64,000 nt of DNA from Actinobacillus porcinus (GCF_901764995.1 NZ_CABFKI010000006.1:94627-158626), one strand, 5' to 3'. Positions 8,473 to 18,492 are shown, numbered from the stretch's first letter. Numbers and translations are program-made. The notes: a model not told the origin generated them from the sequence alone.

Positions 8473-11064
8473 CTAAAATAGTTCCTGTTGCGAGCCGTCA
8501 GGGGCTTGACCTAAACGCTCTTTCAAACCCGGTGGAATATAATAGCCGGGGCCTGTTACAGCTTTTTCCTGAACAAACGTACGTTTCGGCTCTGTGCCTT
8601 TAATAAAATACTCTATTTTACCGCCGGCTTCAGAAAGTAACCCTGAGCCATAATCAACCCGTTTCTCCATGATATTGGCGGGTAAGGGTAAATTTCGCTC
8701 TGGAAGATCGCTTAACGCTTCTTTCATATAAGCAATCCACGCCGGCATTGCTGTGGTCGCCCCTGCTTCGCCTTTACCTAGCACATATTTGTTGTCATCA
8801 AACCCAACATAAACGGCGGTGGTTAAATTGGCACCAAAGCCGGCATACCAAGCCACTTTAGAATTGTTCGTTGTCCCTGTTTTACCGCCCACATCCGTAC
8901 GTTTAATTTGTTGCGCCATGCGCCAACTTGTTCCTTTCCAAGGCAAGCCTTCTTCGCCATAAATCGCTGTATTTAATGCACTACGAATTAAAAATGCCAA
9001 TTCTCCACTGATGACACGCGGCGCGTATTCAGTTTTGGAAGCCGCTGTTTTTTCATCCGCCATTAAATTAACATCACTCTCCTTCAATGCCATATTACTC
9101 ACTTGGAATTCAGGAATATCCGGCACAGTTCCATCCGCATCAGAAACTTCTTCACCGTTCGTCTTATCATCGGTTTTCGCTAGATTTGCTATCCCTGTTG
9201 CTGCTTCTTGTGCCTGGAAACCATCTAGTTTCTCATTTGTTGCACCATAAATAGTGGGAATATCATCACAAGTTGGGCAAGCGATTTTAGGATTGGCGAC
9301 AAATAATTCTTTGCCGTTGTTATCCATAATTTTATCAATAATATATGGTTCAATTAAGAACCCACCATTATCAAATACCGCATAAGCACGCGCCATTTCC
9401 AACGGTGTAAATGATGCCGCCCCTAAGGCTAACGCTTCGCTGGCAAAATATTGTTCACGTTTAAAGCCAAAGCGTTGTAAGAAATCTGCGGTAAAAGGAA
9501 TACCGGCTAATTGCATTGCACGAATAGCAATCATATTTTTAGATTGCCCCAAGCCCACACGCAAACGTAAAGGGCCGTCATAACGATCAGGGGAGTTTTT
9601 CGGATTCCATTCTTTTTGTCCCGGTTTCTTAATGGAAATCGGGGAATCTTGTAAAACGCTGGAAAGAGTGAGTCCTTTTTCTAATGCGGCCGCATAAATA
9701 AAGGGTTTAATGGACGAACCCACTTGAACCAGCGACTGCGTTGCGCGGTTAAATTTACTTTGTTCAAAACTAAAGCCCCCCACAACAGCTTCAATGGCAC
9801 CATTATCTGAATTCAGTGAAACCAACGCAGAGTTCACACTCGGAATTTGCCCAAGCACCCAACCATTATCACGTTTACGAACCCAAATTTGCTCACCTAT
9901 ACGAACGCCTTTTTTCCCCGCAAAACGAAGTGCGGTCGGATTTAAGGTAGTTTTATCTCCAGAAGCTAAAATGATTTCAGCACTGCCTTTCGACATACCA
10001 ACCACCGCTGCCGGCACAAACGGATCGGAATAAGGTAATTTGCTCAATGCGTCCACAATTTTATCTTCATTCCAAGGCTCTTCCCCTTTTTTCCATAGGG
10101 TTGCCGCCCCACGATAACCATGACGCATATCGTAATTGATTAAATTATCCACCACCGCTTTTTGAGCCGCCGCTTGGTCTTTAGAAAGGACAGTGGTATA
10201 AACCTGATAACCGCTGTTGTAAGCCACTTCTTCACCAAAGCGTTTTACCATTTCTTGACGCACCATTTCCGTCACATAATCCGCGCGAAATTCCAGTTGC
10301 GCACCATGATAACTTGCCACAATAGGTTCTTTGATCGCGGCGTCATATTCTGCTTTGGTAATGTGGTTCATCTCAAGCATACGACCGAGCACCACATTAC
10401 GGCGATCTTGCGCACGTTTTAATGAATACAACGGGTTCATCGTGGACGGTGCTTTAGGCAAGCCTGCAATCACGGCAATTTCGGATAGGGTTAATTCGTT
10501 AAGATTTTTACCAAAATAGGTTTTTGCCGCTGCCGCCACGCCATAGGAACGATAGCCCAAATAAATTTTATTGAGATAAAGCTCAAGAATTTCGTTTTTG
10601 CTCAAGGTATTTTCAATATCAATGGCTAATACGGCTTCTTTGGCTTTACGGATAATGGTTTTCTCCGGTGTTAAGAAGAAGTTACGTGCAAGTTGTTGCG
10701 TGATGGTACTTGCACCTTGCGATGCTCCACCCTTTGACACAGCAACGGTCACAGCACGAATAATACCAATAGGATCTACGCCATGATGTTCATAAAAACG
10801 ACTATCTTCCGTATCTAAGATGGCATTAATGAGCTGTTGCGGTACATTTTCCAACTTAACAGGGATGCGGCGTTGTTCGCCGACTTCGCCAATTAATTTA
10901 CCGTCAGCGGTATAAATTTGCATGGGTTGTTGTAACTCAACGGTTTTTAAACTTTCTACGTTGGGTAAGGACGATTTAATGTGCGCATAAAACATTCCCC
11001 CTGCCACACACACCAAAATAACCAACGTTAAGAAGGTACTTAATATTAATTTTGTGATCTTCAT
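8473..11064 (-). CDS. mrcA: Penicillin-binding protein 1A (bifunctional)
   Basis: PBP1A both polymerises glycan strands and cross-links them at the inner-membrane surface. The 863 residues have an N-terminal membrane anchor (about 5-27). The glycosyltransferase domain has EDSRFYEHHG (catalytic Glu86) and GASTITQQLARN. An OB-like insert follows, then the transpeptidase domain with SSIK (Ser450, Lys453), SKN (508-510) and KTGTTN (from Lys728). A CPTC pair near residue 596 has a counterpart in E. coli PBP1A. The gene is divergent from comA, as in H. influenzae. Confidence 0.97.
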   Translation of the reverse strand: MKITKLILSTFLTLVILVCVAGGMFYAHIKSSLPNVESLKTVELQQPMQIYTADGKLIGEVGEQRRIPVKLENVPQQLINAILDTEDSRFYEHHGVDPIGIIRAVTVAVSKGGASQGASTITQQLARNFFLTPEKTIIRKAKEAVLAIDIENTLSKNEILELYLNKIYLGYRSYGVAAAAKTYFGKNLNELTLSEIAVIAGLPKAPSTMNPLYSLKRAQDRRNVVLGRMLEMNHITKAEYDAAIKEPIVASYHGAQLEFRADYVTEMVRQEMVKRFGEEVAYNSGYQVYTTVLSKDQAAAQKAVVDNLINYDMRHGYRGAATLWKKGEEPWNEDKIVDALSKLPYSDPFVPAAVVGMSKGSAEIILASGDKTTLNPTALRFAGKKGVRIGEQIWVRKRDNGWVLGQIPSVNSALVSLNSDNGAIEAVVGGFSFEQSKFNRATQSLVQVGSSIKPFIYAAALEKGLTLSSVLQDSPISIKKPGQKEWNPKNSPDRYDGPLRLRVGLGQSKNMIAIRAMQLAGIPFTADFLQRFGFKREQYFASEALALGAASFTPLEMARAYAVFDNGGFLIEPYIIDKIMDNNGKELFVANPKIACPTCDDIPTIYGATNEKLDGFQAQEAATGIANLAKTDDKTNGEEVSDADGTVPDIPEFQVSNMALKESDVNLMADEKTAASKTEYAPRVISGELAFLIRSALNTAIYGEEGLPWKGTSWRMAQQIKRTDVGGKTGTTNNSKVAWYAGFGANLTTAVYVGFDDNKYVLGKGEAGATTAMPAWIAYMKEALSDLPERNLPLPANIMEKRVDYGSGLLSEAGGKIEYFIKGTEPKRTFVQEKAVTGPGYYIPPGLKERLGQAPDGSQQELF

Positions 11065-11181
11065 TCCAAAATTCGCTCTTTTTTAATGCGGTAATTAATA
11101 AAATTAGAAATACTTCCGCCCGTAAGTATATAAGGTTTACGTCTATTAGGCGAAAGAAATCTCAATAATCAAGGAAATATT
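11065..11181. promoter_or_regulatory. Divergent mrcA/comA control region
   Basis: These 117 bases must hold promoters for both mrcA and comA. In H. influenzae the com operon is switched on by CRP plus Sxy at a CRP-S site with the half-site TGCGA. I see no good copy here. The closest pieces are TTTTTTAATGCGG at about 11079-11091 and a weak dyad TTTACG...GCGAAA at 11136-11155. Possible -10 sequences for comA are TATAAG near 11129 and CAATAAT near 11163. A Shine-Dalgarno AAGGA sits at 11171-11175, seven bases before the comA ATG. Confidence 0.3.
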
Positions 11182-12000
11182 ATGAAAAAAATTAAATCTG
11201 TTATGCCGATTGGGCTTTGGGTACGTGGTAATCAAGTGGAAGCCGTTTGGCTTGAGAAACCGAAATGGGCGCACAATAAACCGCACTTAAATCCACCGCC
11301 GGAGCCCCATTTCGCGACTGTACCGCTGATGCCGCAAGTCACCTTAGCCAATCGCATTATTCGTGAAATGACAGTCAGCTTAAAGCCCCACAAAACCGAA
11401 CTTTTATTTATTTCAGGTGTGTTACCGAATAATGTGTGGGAGCGTAGTATTGTGGTACCACAACAACTATCGGAACAAGAATGTTATCAGCAATGTGAGC
11501 ACTTATTGGCGTCAGAATTGCCTATTCCTTTGAGCCAAGTTTGGTTTGATTACCATGCCACATCACTCAAGCAAGGTACCTTGCTGGAAATGAATGCGGT
11601 GTTGATTGAAAAAGCGCAAGAGCAAATGAAGCAATTTGCGCCATTGCAGGTACGGGTTTTAGACAGTGTCAGCCACGCCCTTAAGCGTGCTTTTGATTAC
11701 TTAGATTCTCAGCAACCTAAAGAAGCACTCTATCTTTATGTGGATGATCAATATGCCATTGCGTTTCAAGATAAAGGCTTTGATTTTAATGTGTTACAAA
11801 TTTCGGAAGCAAATTTGACCGCACTTTATGAGCAATTCCGTCAACGCTATCAGGTTGAACCCGAAACCGTGTGTGTTTACTTACGAAATCCTACACAAGA
11901 ACACATCAGCGAATGTGAAAAACGCCAGTGGCTGCAATATCAAACGAAGTTGCCAATGATCGCACTGGGTTTGGGCTTATGGCATTTAAATTTTTCATAA
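11182..12000 (+). CDS. comA: Competence protein ComA (PilM-like)
   Basis: The first gene of the Pasteurellaceae com operon, needed for type IV pilus-dependent DNA uptake. By position and size (272 residues) it corresponds to PilM, the cytoplasmic actin-like protein of the pilus alignment complex. Sequence similarity to PilM is low, and I assign it mainly from operon order. The stretch from about 90 to 140 (VLPNNVWERSIVVPQQLSE, LPIPLSQVWFDY) resembles the PilM region that handles paired helices. There is no signal peptide or membrane segment. An uptake signal lies within the coding sequence near 11280. A 10-base gap follows before comB. Confidence 0.88.
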   Translation: MKKIKSVMPIGLWVRGNQVEAVWLEKPKWAHNKPHLNPPPEPHFATVPLMPQVTLANRIIREMTVSLKPHKTELLFISGVLPNNVWERSIVVPQQLSEQECYQQCEHLLASELPIPLSQVWFDYHATSLKQGTLLEMNAVLIEKAQEQMKQFAPLQVRVLDSVSHALKRAFDYLDSQQPKEALYLYVDDQYAIAFQDKGFDFNVLQISEANLTALYEQFRQRYQVEPETVCVYLRNPTQEHISECEKRQWLQYQTKLPMIALGLGLWHLNFS

Positions 12001-12010
12001 AGGGATAAGT

Positions 12011-12508
12011 ATGAACCTATTGCCTTGGCGTATTGAGCAATTTAAGCAAAAAAGCCGTGTTATTTTTGTGAAAACCAGCGTGATGGCACTGTTAATCGGC
12101 GTCATTAGTTTGATGTTAATGGTCGCCAATCAGCATTTTGCTCAAGCGATTGCGCAGCAACAAGAACGTTTACAGCAACAGCAAAGTCAGCGAAGTGAAT
12201 TAACACGCCAAGTGGCTCAACTACGCCGGCAAATTACGCCCAATGTCAAACAAGTTCCGGTTCCCCATGAACAGGTCATGAATATGATCAATATGCTGAC
12301 CGAGCTGCCGTTAACACAAGGTGAACTGCAACAGACAGTGCTTCAACAAGGATATATTTCATTGAAAGGGACGGCATCAAATCAATCTGAATTTGAGCCG
12401 CTTCAACCTTTTCTCACGCAATATTTTCCGGACATTAAACTCTCTCAATTTGAGCCGTTACATGATAATCAGCTGCAATTTAAATTTGAGCAAGGGGAAA
12501 TGGAATGA
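12011..12508 (+). CDS. comB: Competence protein ComB (PilN-like)
   Basis: This 165-residue protein has a short cytoplasmic N terminus beginning MNLLPWRIEQFKQKS, which fits the PilN motif NLLPWR that binds PilM. One membrane helix (about 22-42) and a Gln-rich periplasmic coiled coil (about 45-80) follow, then a small alpha/beta domain. This is the PilN architecture of the inner-membrane alignment complex. It overlaps comC by four bases (ATGA), which suggests coupled translation. The identification combines the N-terminal motif with operon position. Confidence 0.9.
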   Translation: MNLLPWRIEQFKQKSRVIFVKTSVMALLIGVISLMLMVANQHFAQAIAQQQERLQQQQSQRSELTRQVAQLRRQITPNVKQVPVPHEQVMNMINMLTELPLTQGELQQTVLQQGYISLKGTASNQSEFEPLQPFLTQYFPDIKLSQFEPLHDNQLQFKFEQGEME

Positions 12509-13038
12509 AAGGGAATCGGGCATGGATGAATAACCCAAAGAATATTTGGGGTGTTTGGGTGAATAGTTCAATTTGGCAAAAAATATTGACCGCACTTTGT
12601 TTGGTTGGGCTTTTATGGCTGATGCCTTTAATGGAAATGTTTCAGAATATGAACCAACTCAACCAACTTGAGCAAGAAACGCAACAGCAAAATGAACAAG
12701 TGATACAACAACAGCGTTTAGTGGCGGCATTAAAAGCGCAACTACAACAGACGCCGACACCTGAACTGGCTCGGCGCATATCTGAAATTAATCAAGATAT
12801 TCAAGCCCTTGCGGAACAGTTGCAGCTCGAACAGTCACAATGGTCGTTTTCTCAGCAACCAACGATTAAGTTACAAATTCGCGGTCATTTTTTCCCATTG
12901 TGCGATTTTGTTACCGCACTACTTCAAAAAGGACAATTGCAAGTGATTCAATGGCATATCACAAGATTAGATGATGAAGAACAGGATGAAGAACAATCCA
13001 TTTATAGCCAGCTCATTTTACAACTCAACAAGGATTAG
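12505..13038 (+). CDS. comC: Competence protein ComC (PilO-like)
   Basis: The third gene of the operon encodes 177 residues: a cytoplasmic lead, one membrane helix (about 26-46), a long Gln-rich coiled coil (about 48-105) and a C-terminal domain. This matches PilO, which pairs with PilN in the periplasm. The glutamine density is high, as in ComB. The start overlaps the comB stop by four bases, and comD begins two bases after the stop. Family membership is inferred from order and architecture, since the sequence itself is poorly conserved. Confidence 0.86.
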   Translation: MKGNRAWMNNPKNIWGVWVNSSIWQKILTALCLVGLLWLMPLMEMFQNMNQLNQLEQETQQQNEQVIQQQRLVAALKAQLQQTPTPELARRISEINQDIQALAEQLQLEQSQWSFSQQPTIKLQIRGHFFPLCDFVTALLQKGQLQVIQWHITRLDDEEQDEEQSIYSQLILQLNKD

Positions 13039-13040
13039 CC

Positions 13041-13418
13041 ATGCGTTTTTTCAGTTATTTTTTACTTATGTTGTTTATTTCAACGCAAACCTATGGGCGC
13101 GATCCTTTTAATAAGGGGAGCGGGGCGACTGTAACAAAGAGAACAGAACAACATCTCATAGCCTTATGCCATGCGGATGAAGAAGCGATTGCCGATAGAA
13201 TTCCATTTGAACAACTGTATTTGATTGGTATTTTGAGTGAAAAAGATCGATCGGAAGCCTTATTTGCCGATCAAACCCAACAGGTTTTTACGGTGAAAAT
13301 CGGGGAATTTTTAGCACTTGAACGGCTGCAACTTAAAGCGGTTTCCAAACAAAAAGTGTTGTTATCACAATGGAAAACAAATTGTGAAAAGCCTGAGATA
13401 ATTACTTTAAAGTTATAG
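13041..13418 (+). CDS. comD: Competence protein ComD (PilP-like)
   Basis: This 125-residue protein has an N-terminal hydrophobic signal (MRFFSYFLLMLFISTQTYG) with no lipobox cysteine. A small domain of beta-strand character follows, including QLYLIGILSEKDRSEALFAD and VFTVKIGEFLA. That pattern fits PilP, the periplasmic linker between PilNO and the secretin. Two cysteines (in ALCHADE and TNCEKPE) could form a disulfide. It lies between comC and the secretin comE with very short gaps, as in H. influenzae. Confidence 0.85.
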   Translation: MRFFSYFLLMLFISTQTYGRDPFNKGSGATVTKRTEQHLIALCHADEEAIADRIPFEQLYLIGILSEKDRSEALFADQTQQVFTVKIGEFLALERLQLKAVSKQKVLLSQWKTNCEKPEIITLKL

Positions 13419-13427
13419 GATATTTCA

Positions 13428-14843
13428 ATGAGAATAGTCAAATTTTGCCTAAAGTGCGGTCTGTTTTTGGGCTGTTTTATCGCGGCGAGCTTTGCGGATA
13501 ATCCGGTGTTTACATTACGCTTAAAACAAGCGCCATTAGTGTCAACACTACAACATCTTGCCGCAGAGCAAAATACGAATCTTATTATTGAAGATTCGCT
13601 GGAAGGAACTATTAGTTTACAGCTGGAAAACACCGATTTAGATCAGGTGCTACGTTCCGTGGCGAAAATTAAGCAATTAAATTTATGGCAAGAAAACGGT
13701 ATTTATTATCTTAATCAACTGGATACAAGTGCCAAATTTGCGATGTCTATGGACGATGGAAACGAAATTGTCGATTCTAATTCCCTTGAGATGCCGGCTG
13801 AATTAGAAACGGAAACGGCAACCATCAAATTACATTATGCTAAAGCCTCTGAAGTAATGAAATCCTTAAGTAGTGGAAATGGTGCTTTGGTGTCTGATAC
13901 GGGGCGTTTAACCTTTGATGATCGTAGTAATGTGTTGATCGTTCAAGATAGCAAAAAATCGATTCAAAATATTCGAAAATTAGTGGCGGAATTGGATAAA
14001 CCCATTGAGCAAATTGCCATTGAAGCGCGAATTGTCACGATTAATGATGAAAGCTTAAAAGAATTGGGCGTACGCTGGGGAATGTTTGATCCCACAAGTT
14101 CTGCCCATAAAGTTAACGGAAGCCTTGCCGGAAACGGCTTTTCAAATTTGGCTGATCATTTAAATGTCAATTTTGCTACCACAACTACCCCGGCGGGATC
14201 CGCCGCGTTACAGGTAGCTAAAATTAATGGACGGTTGTTAGACTTAGAATTAACGGCATTGGAACAAGAAAATAATGTGGAAATTATTGCAAGCCCGCGC
14301 TTGTTAACCACCAATAAGAAAAGTGCGAGTATTAAACAAGGCTCTGAAATTCCTTATGTTGTCACCAATGTTAAAAATGACACCCAATCCGTTGAGTTCC
14401 GCGAAGCTGTACTGGGCTTGGAAGTGACGCCACATATTTCACAAGATAACGCCATTTTACTCGATCTTATTGTCAGCCAAAACTCACCCGGGAACCGTGT
14501 TTCCTATGGAGAATATAGTGAAGTGGTTTCGATTGATAAACAGGAAATTCAAACGCAGGTTTTTGCTAAAGATGGCGAAACCATTGTTCTTGGCGGTGTG
14601 TTCCACGATACCATCACCAAAGGCGCCAATAAAGTTCCTGTCCTTGGGGATATTCCGGTTGTCGGCAAATTATTTAGCAATGAAAGCGAACGCCATCAAA
14701 AACGAGAATTAGTTATTTTTGTGACACCGCGCATTTTAAAAAACGGTGAAACATTGGAACAACTAAAACAGAAAGAGGGATTACAAAAAGAAAAATTCTT
14801 ACCGATAAAAAATACGGTCAAAAATTCAACGAAAAAATCCTAG
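13428..14843 (+). CDS. comE: Competence secretin ComE (PilQ-like outer-membrane pore)
   Basis: ComE forms the outer-membrane channel through which the pilus passes and DNA enters. The 471 residues have a signal peptide (about 1-24) and an N0/STN domain (about 30-95). A secretin N1 domain follows, with KLHYAKASEVMKSLSS, LTFDDRSNVLIVQD and IEARIVTIN. The secretin pore domain has VPVLGDIPVVGKLF and ELVIFVTPRIL. An uptake signal is embedded in the signal-peptide coding sequence. In H. influenzae comF follows; here the next gene is pfkA and comF is absent. Confidence 0.95.
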   Translation: MRIVKFCLKCGLFLGCFIAASFADNPVFTLRLKQAPLVSTLQHLAAEQNTNLIIEDSLEGTISLQLENTDLDQVLRSVAKIKQLNLWQENGIYYLNQLDTSAKFAMSMDDGNEIVDSNSLEMPAELETETATIKLHYAKASEVMKSLSSGNGALVSDTGRLTFDDRSNVLIVQDSKKSIQNIRKLVAELDKPIEQIAIEARIVTINDESLKELGVRWGMFDPTSSAHKVNGSLAGNGFSNLADHLNVNFATTTTPAGSAALQVAKINGRLLDLELTALEQENNVEIIASPRLLTTNKKSASIKQGSEIPYVVTNVKNDTQSVEFREAVLGLEVTPHISQDNAILLDLIVSQNSPGNRVSYGEYSEVVSIDKQEIQTQVFAKDGETIVLGGVFHDTITKGANKVPVLGDIPVVGKLFSNESERHQKRELVIFVTPRILKNGETLEQLKQKEGLQKEKFLPIKNTVKNSTKKS

Positions 14844-14959
14844 GTTAGATCAAGTTTTAGCAAAATTACCAAAATTTTAGTAGAGACTCGCGCGGTATTG
14901 GTGTAATCTTAGCGCCATAATTTTTTCGGATTTTATATTTAAATTTAAAGGTGAAATCA

Positions 14960-15925
14960 ATGATCAAAAAAATCGCAGTCTTAACAAGTGGTGGTGACGC
15001 ACCGGGTATGAACGCGGCAATTCGTGCGGTGGTTCGTTCTGCTTTAGCCGAAGGCTTAGAAGTCTATGGTATTTATGATGGTTACCATGGTTTATTTGAA
15101 AATAAAATTGAACAACTTAACCGTTATAGCGTATCGGATATTATCACTCAAGGTGGTACATTCTTAGGTTCTGCCCGTTTCCCTGAATTTAAACAACCTG
15201 AAGTGCGTGCAAAATGTGCAGAGATTTTACGTTCTCACGGTATTGACGCCCTTGTTGTTATTGGTGGTGACGGTTCATATACCGGGGCGAAATTATTGAC
15301 AGAAGAACATGGCTTCCCATGTATCGGTTTACCGGGTACGATCGATAATGATATCCCTGGTACAGATTATACTATTGGTTACCAAACCGCATTAGAAACC
15401 GCCGTTGATGCTATTGACCGTTTACGTGATACTTCAAGTTCACACCATCGTATTTCTATCGTAGAAATTATGGGTCGTCATTGTAGTGACTTAACAATTT
15501 CTGCGGCAATTGCCGGTGGCTGTGAATACGCTATTGCACCTGAAGTTGGTTTTGATAAAGAAGAACTGATTCAACAAATTGAGCGTAGCTTTAAAGATGG
15601 AAAACGTCACGCAATTATTGCAATCACTGAGTTAGTGACTGACGTACACCAATTAGCGAAAGACATTGAAGCTCGCGTGGGGAATGAAACCCGTGCAACC
15701 GTATTAGGTCACGTTCAACGTGGTGGTTCGCCTTGTGCTTTCGACCGTATTTTAGCTTCTCGCATGGGTGCTTTTGCAGTTGAGTTATTGTTAAAAGGCG
15801 AAAAAGGTCGTTGTGTGGGGATTCAACAAGAAAAATTGGTTCACCACGATATTATCGAAGCTATCGATAACATGCGCCGTCCATTTAAAGCGGATTTATT
15901 AGAAGTGTCTAAAAAATTATTCTAA
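14960..15925 (+). CDS. pfkA: 6-phosphofructokinase PfkA
   Basis: PfkA phosphorylates fructose 6-phosphate at the committed step of glycolysis and is allosterically regulated in the E. coli enzyme. I start it at ATG 14960 (MIKKIAVL), giving 321 residues against 320 in E. coli. The GTG at 14951 overlaps the AAAGGTG Shine-Dalgarno sequence and is unlikely to be used. Motifs in order are [38 protein letters not shown] (catalytic Asp) and [12 protein letters not shown] strong terminator follows. It stands alone, downstream of the com operon. Confidence 0.97.
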   Translation: MIKKIAVLTSGGDAPGMNAAIRAVVRSALAEGLEVYGIYDGYHGLFENKIEQLNRYSVSDIITQGGTFLGSARFPEFKQPEVRAKCAEILRSHGIDALVVIGGDGSYTGAKLLTEEHGFPCIGLPGTIDNDIPGTDYTIGYQTALETAVDAIDRLRDTSSSHHRISIVEIMGRHCSDLTISAAIAGGCEYAIAPEVGFDKEELIQQIERSFKDGKRHAIIAITELVTDVHQLAKDIEARVGNETRATVLGHVQRGGSPCAFDRILASRMGAFAVELLLKGEKGRCVGIQQEKLVHHDIIEAIDNMRRPFKADLLEVSKKLF

Positions 15926-15942
15926 TATTCCGAAAACGGAAA

Positions 15943-15969
15943 AAATCCACGTTTTGGCGTGGATTTTTT
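15943..15969 (+). terminator. Intrinsic terminator after pfkA
   Basis: AAATCCACG (15943-15951) pairs with CGTGGATTT (15958-15966) around a TTTTGG loop. The descending arm runs into a T tract. It is 17 bases after the pfkA stop. Confidence 0.85.
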
Positions 15970-16027
15970 TATGGCGCGATATTTTGTGTAATGATGACAT
16001 GCTATCGACAATGAGTTTAGGAACGCA

Positions 16028-18055
16028 ATGAAACTTAATCCTCAACAACAACAAGCCGTAGAATATGTAGATGGTCCTTGCCTTGTGCTGGCTGGGGCAG
16101 GGTCGGGAAAAACGCGGGTGATTATCAACAAAATCGCTCATTTAATCGGAAAGTGCGGTTATTTACCACGCCAAATTGCGGCGGTGACCTTTACCAATAA
16201 AGCAGCACGCGAAATGAAAGAACGCGTGGCACAGTCTATTGGCAAGGCACAAACCAAAGGGTTAATTGTGTCAACTTTCCATACCTTGGGCTTTGATATT
16301 ATTAAGCGTGAATACAAACATTTAGGCTTCAAAGCCAATATGACCTTGTTTGATGAACACGATCAGTTAGCGTTGTTGAAAGAGTTGACGGCGGATGTGT
16401 TAGCGGAAGATAAGGATTTGTTGCGTGAATTGGTGTCCGTGATTTCGAATTGGAAGAACGACTTGATTATGCCTAAACGTGCGTTAGAACTGGCGCGCGA
16501 TGATAAATATCGCACCTTTGCCCTTTGTTATGAACGCTACGCCAATCAAATTCGCGCCTACAATGCCTTGGATTTTGATGATTTGATTATGTTGCCAACG
16601 TTGCTGTTTAAGCAGAATGAAGAAGTGCGGTTAAAATGGCAAGAGAAAATTCGTTATTTGTTGGTGGACGAATATCAAGATACCAATACGAGCCAATATG
16701 AGCTGATTAAGCTGTTAGTGGGGCAGCGTGCGCGTTTTACGGTGGTGGGCGATGATGATCAGTCTATTTATTCTTGGCGCGGCGCACGTCCGCAAAATAT
16801 GGTACGCTTGCGTGATGATTTTCCACGTTTAAATGTGATTAAATTAGAACAAAATTATCGTTCTACTCATCGAATTTTGCATTGTGCCAATATTTTAATC
16901 GATAACAATGAACACGTTTTTGACAAGAAGCTGTTTTCCAATCTTGGCGAAGGGGAAAAATTGCAAGTGTTGGAAGCGAAAAATGAAGATCATGAAGCGG
17001 AACGTGTGGTGGCGGAGTTAATTGCTCATCGTTTTAGCCATAAAACCAAATACAAGGATTATGCGATTTTATACCGCGGTAATCACCAGTCACGCCTAAT
17101 GGAAAAAATGTTAATGCAAAACCGTATTCCTTACAAAATTTCAGGCGGGACGAGCTTTTTTAGTCGCGCAGAAATTAAGGATATGATGGCGTATTTGCGC
17201 GTGTTGGTCAATCAAGATGATGACGCGGCATTTTTGCGTATTGTGAATACGCCAAAGCGTGAAATCGGTGCAGCAACCTTGGAAAAATTGGGGCATTTAG
17301 CCAATGAAAAGCACCTGAGTTTGTTTGAAGCGATTTTTGATTTTGAGTTAATACATCGTGTTACACCGAAGGCTTATGACGCGTTGCAACAATTTGCGCG
17401 TTGGATTGTAGAATTGAATGATGAAGTTCAACGTTCTGAACCGGAGCGTGCGGTGCGTTCAATGCTGAGCCAGTTGCATTATGAAGAATATCTGTATGAA
17501 TATGCGGCGACGCCGAAAGCAGCAGAAATGCAAAGTAAAAATGTAGCAACCTTGTTTGAGTGGGTAGCGGATATGCTGAAAGGGGATGAATTTAATGAAC
17601 CTTTAACGCTTAATCAGGTGGTGACAAGGTTAACTCTGCGAGATATGTTAGAACGTGGTGAAGACGATGATGAAGCGGATCAAGTGCAACTGATGACCTT
17701 GCATGCGTCTAAAGGGCTGGAATTTCCCCATGTGTTTTTAATTGGAATGGAAGAAGGATTGTTGCCGCATCAAACGAGCATTGATGAAAATAATGTGGAA
17801 GAAGAACGCCGTTTAGCCTATGTAGGGATTACTCGTGCGCAGCAAACTTTACGATTTACCTTGTGTAAAGAACGCCGCCAATATGGTGAGCTGATTAAAC
17901 CTGAACCGAGTCGTTTTTTGTTGGAGTTACCACAAGATGATGTGCAGTGGGAACGTGACAAAGCACCAATGACAGAAGAACAAAAACAGCAAAAAGCGGC
18001 AGCGAACATTGCTAATTTACGTGCAATTTTGGCTCAATCTAAAAACAAATTGTAG
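16028..18055 (+). CDS. rep: ATP-dependent DNA helicase Rep
   Basis: Rep is a 3'-5' superfamily 1A helicase that helps replication forks through protein blocks. The 675 residues include the Walker [11 protein letters not shown] (about 20-29), the Walker B/DEXX motif [22 protein letters not shown] (motif III), QNYRST (motif IV) and [23 protein letters not shown] (motif V region), then [12 protein letters not shown] (motif VI). Length and N terminus ([29 protein letters not shown] pattern) favour Rep over UvrD, which is longer at about 720 residues. An AGGAA Shine-Dalgarno precedes the ATG. Confidence 0.95.
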   Translation: MKLNPQQQQAVEYVDGPCLVLAGAGSGKTRVIINKIAHLIGKCGYLPRQIAAVTFTNKAAREMKERVAQSIGKAQTKGLIVSTFHTLGFDIIKREYKHLGFKANMTLFDEHDQLALLKELTADVLAEDKDLLRELVSVISNWKNDLIMPKRALELARDDKYRTFALCYERYANQIRAYNALDFDDLIMLPTLLFKQNEEVRLKWQEKIRYLLVDEYQDTNTSQYELIKLLVGQRARFTVVGDDDQSIYSWRGARPQNMVRLRDDFPRLNVIKLEQNYRSTHRILHCANILIDNNEHVFDKKLFSNLGEGEKLQVLEAKNEDHEAERVVAELIAHRFSHKTKYKDYAILYRGNHQSRLMEKMLMQNRIPYKISGGTSFFSRAEIKDMMAYLRVLVNQDDDAAFLRIVNTPKREIGAATLEKLGHLANEKHLSLFEAIFDFELIHRVTPKAYDALQQFARWIVELNDEVQRSEPERAVRSMLSQLHYEEYLYEYAATPKAAEMQSKNVATLFEWVADMLKGDEFNEPLTLNQVVTRLTLRDMLERGEDDDEADQVQLMTLHASKGLEFPHVFLIGMEEGLLPHQTSIDENNVEEERRLAYVGITRAQQTLRFTLCKERRQYGELIKPEPSRFLLELPQDDVQWERDKAPMTEEQKQQKAAANIANLRAILAQSKNKL

Positions 18056-18094
18056 ATTATTCCGTCAAGTAAACAATTTTTTTGCAAAAAATGT

Positions 18095-18122
18095 TTGACT
18101 TATTTTCAGAAAATCGTATTAT
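18095..18122 (+). promoter_or_regulatory. Promoter of the tRNA cluster
   Basis: TTGACT (18095-18100), a 16-base spacer and TATTAT (18117-18122) lie just ahead of tRNA-Ser. The following bases ACCGCCC form a GC-rich discriminator, typical of stable-RNA promoters under stringent control. Confidence 0.8.
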
Positions 18123-18140
18123 ACCGCCCACATCGATTGC

Positions 18141-18235
18141 GGTGGGATGGCCGAGCAGGCTGAAGGCGCTCCCCTGCTAAGGGAGTATAGGGTTCAAAAG
18201 CTCTATCGAGGGTTCGAATCCCTCTTCCACCGCCA
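18141..18235 (+). tRNA. tRNA-Ser(GCT)
   Basis: This is a 95-base class II tRNA. The acceptor stem begins GGTGGGA, and the encoded 3' end is GCCA. The anticodon arm is CTCCC-CTGCTAA-GGGAG, giving anticodon GCT for AGC/AGU codons. A long variable arm precedes the GGTTCGAATCC T-arm. It is close to E. coli serV. Confidence 0.97.
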
Positions 18236-18274
18236 TTTAGATGTATCACAATTTAATTTTTGAAATTTAATTCT

Positions 18275-18351
18275 GCACCCGTAGCTCAGCTGGATAGAGT
18301 ACTCGGCTACGAACCGAGCGGTCAGAGGTTCGAATCCTCTCGGGTGCGCCA
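18275..18351 (+). tRNA. tRNA-Arg(ACG), copy 1
   Basis: This is a 77-base tRNA with acceptor GCACCCG pairing with CGGGTGC, then GCCA. The anticodon arm is CTCGG-CTACGAA-CCGAG, anticodon ACG, read as ICG after deamination. The T-stem is AGAGG/CCTCT. CCA is encoded. Confidence 0.97.
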
Positions 18352-18415
18352 TTTAAATCTTTTACTCTAGGGTTTAGATGTTGAGAATTAAAAATGAGAA
18401 AATTGAACACACAGG

Positions 18416-18492
18416 GCACCCGTAGCTCAGCTGGATAGAGTACTCGGCTACGAACCGAGCGGTCAAAGGTTCGAATCCTTTCGGGTGCGCCA
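18416..18492 (+). tRNA. tRNA-Arg(ACG), copy 2
   Basis: This copy is identical to copy 1 except in the T-stem, which is AAAGG/CCTTT. The two changes are complementary, so pairing is kept. CCA is encoded. It lies 64 bases after copy 1 and is probably on the same transcript. Confidence 0.97.
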
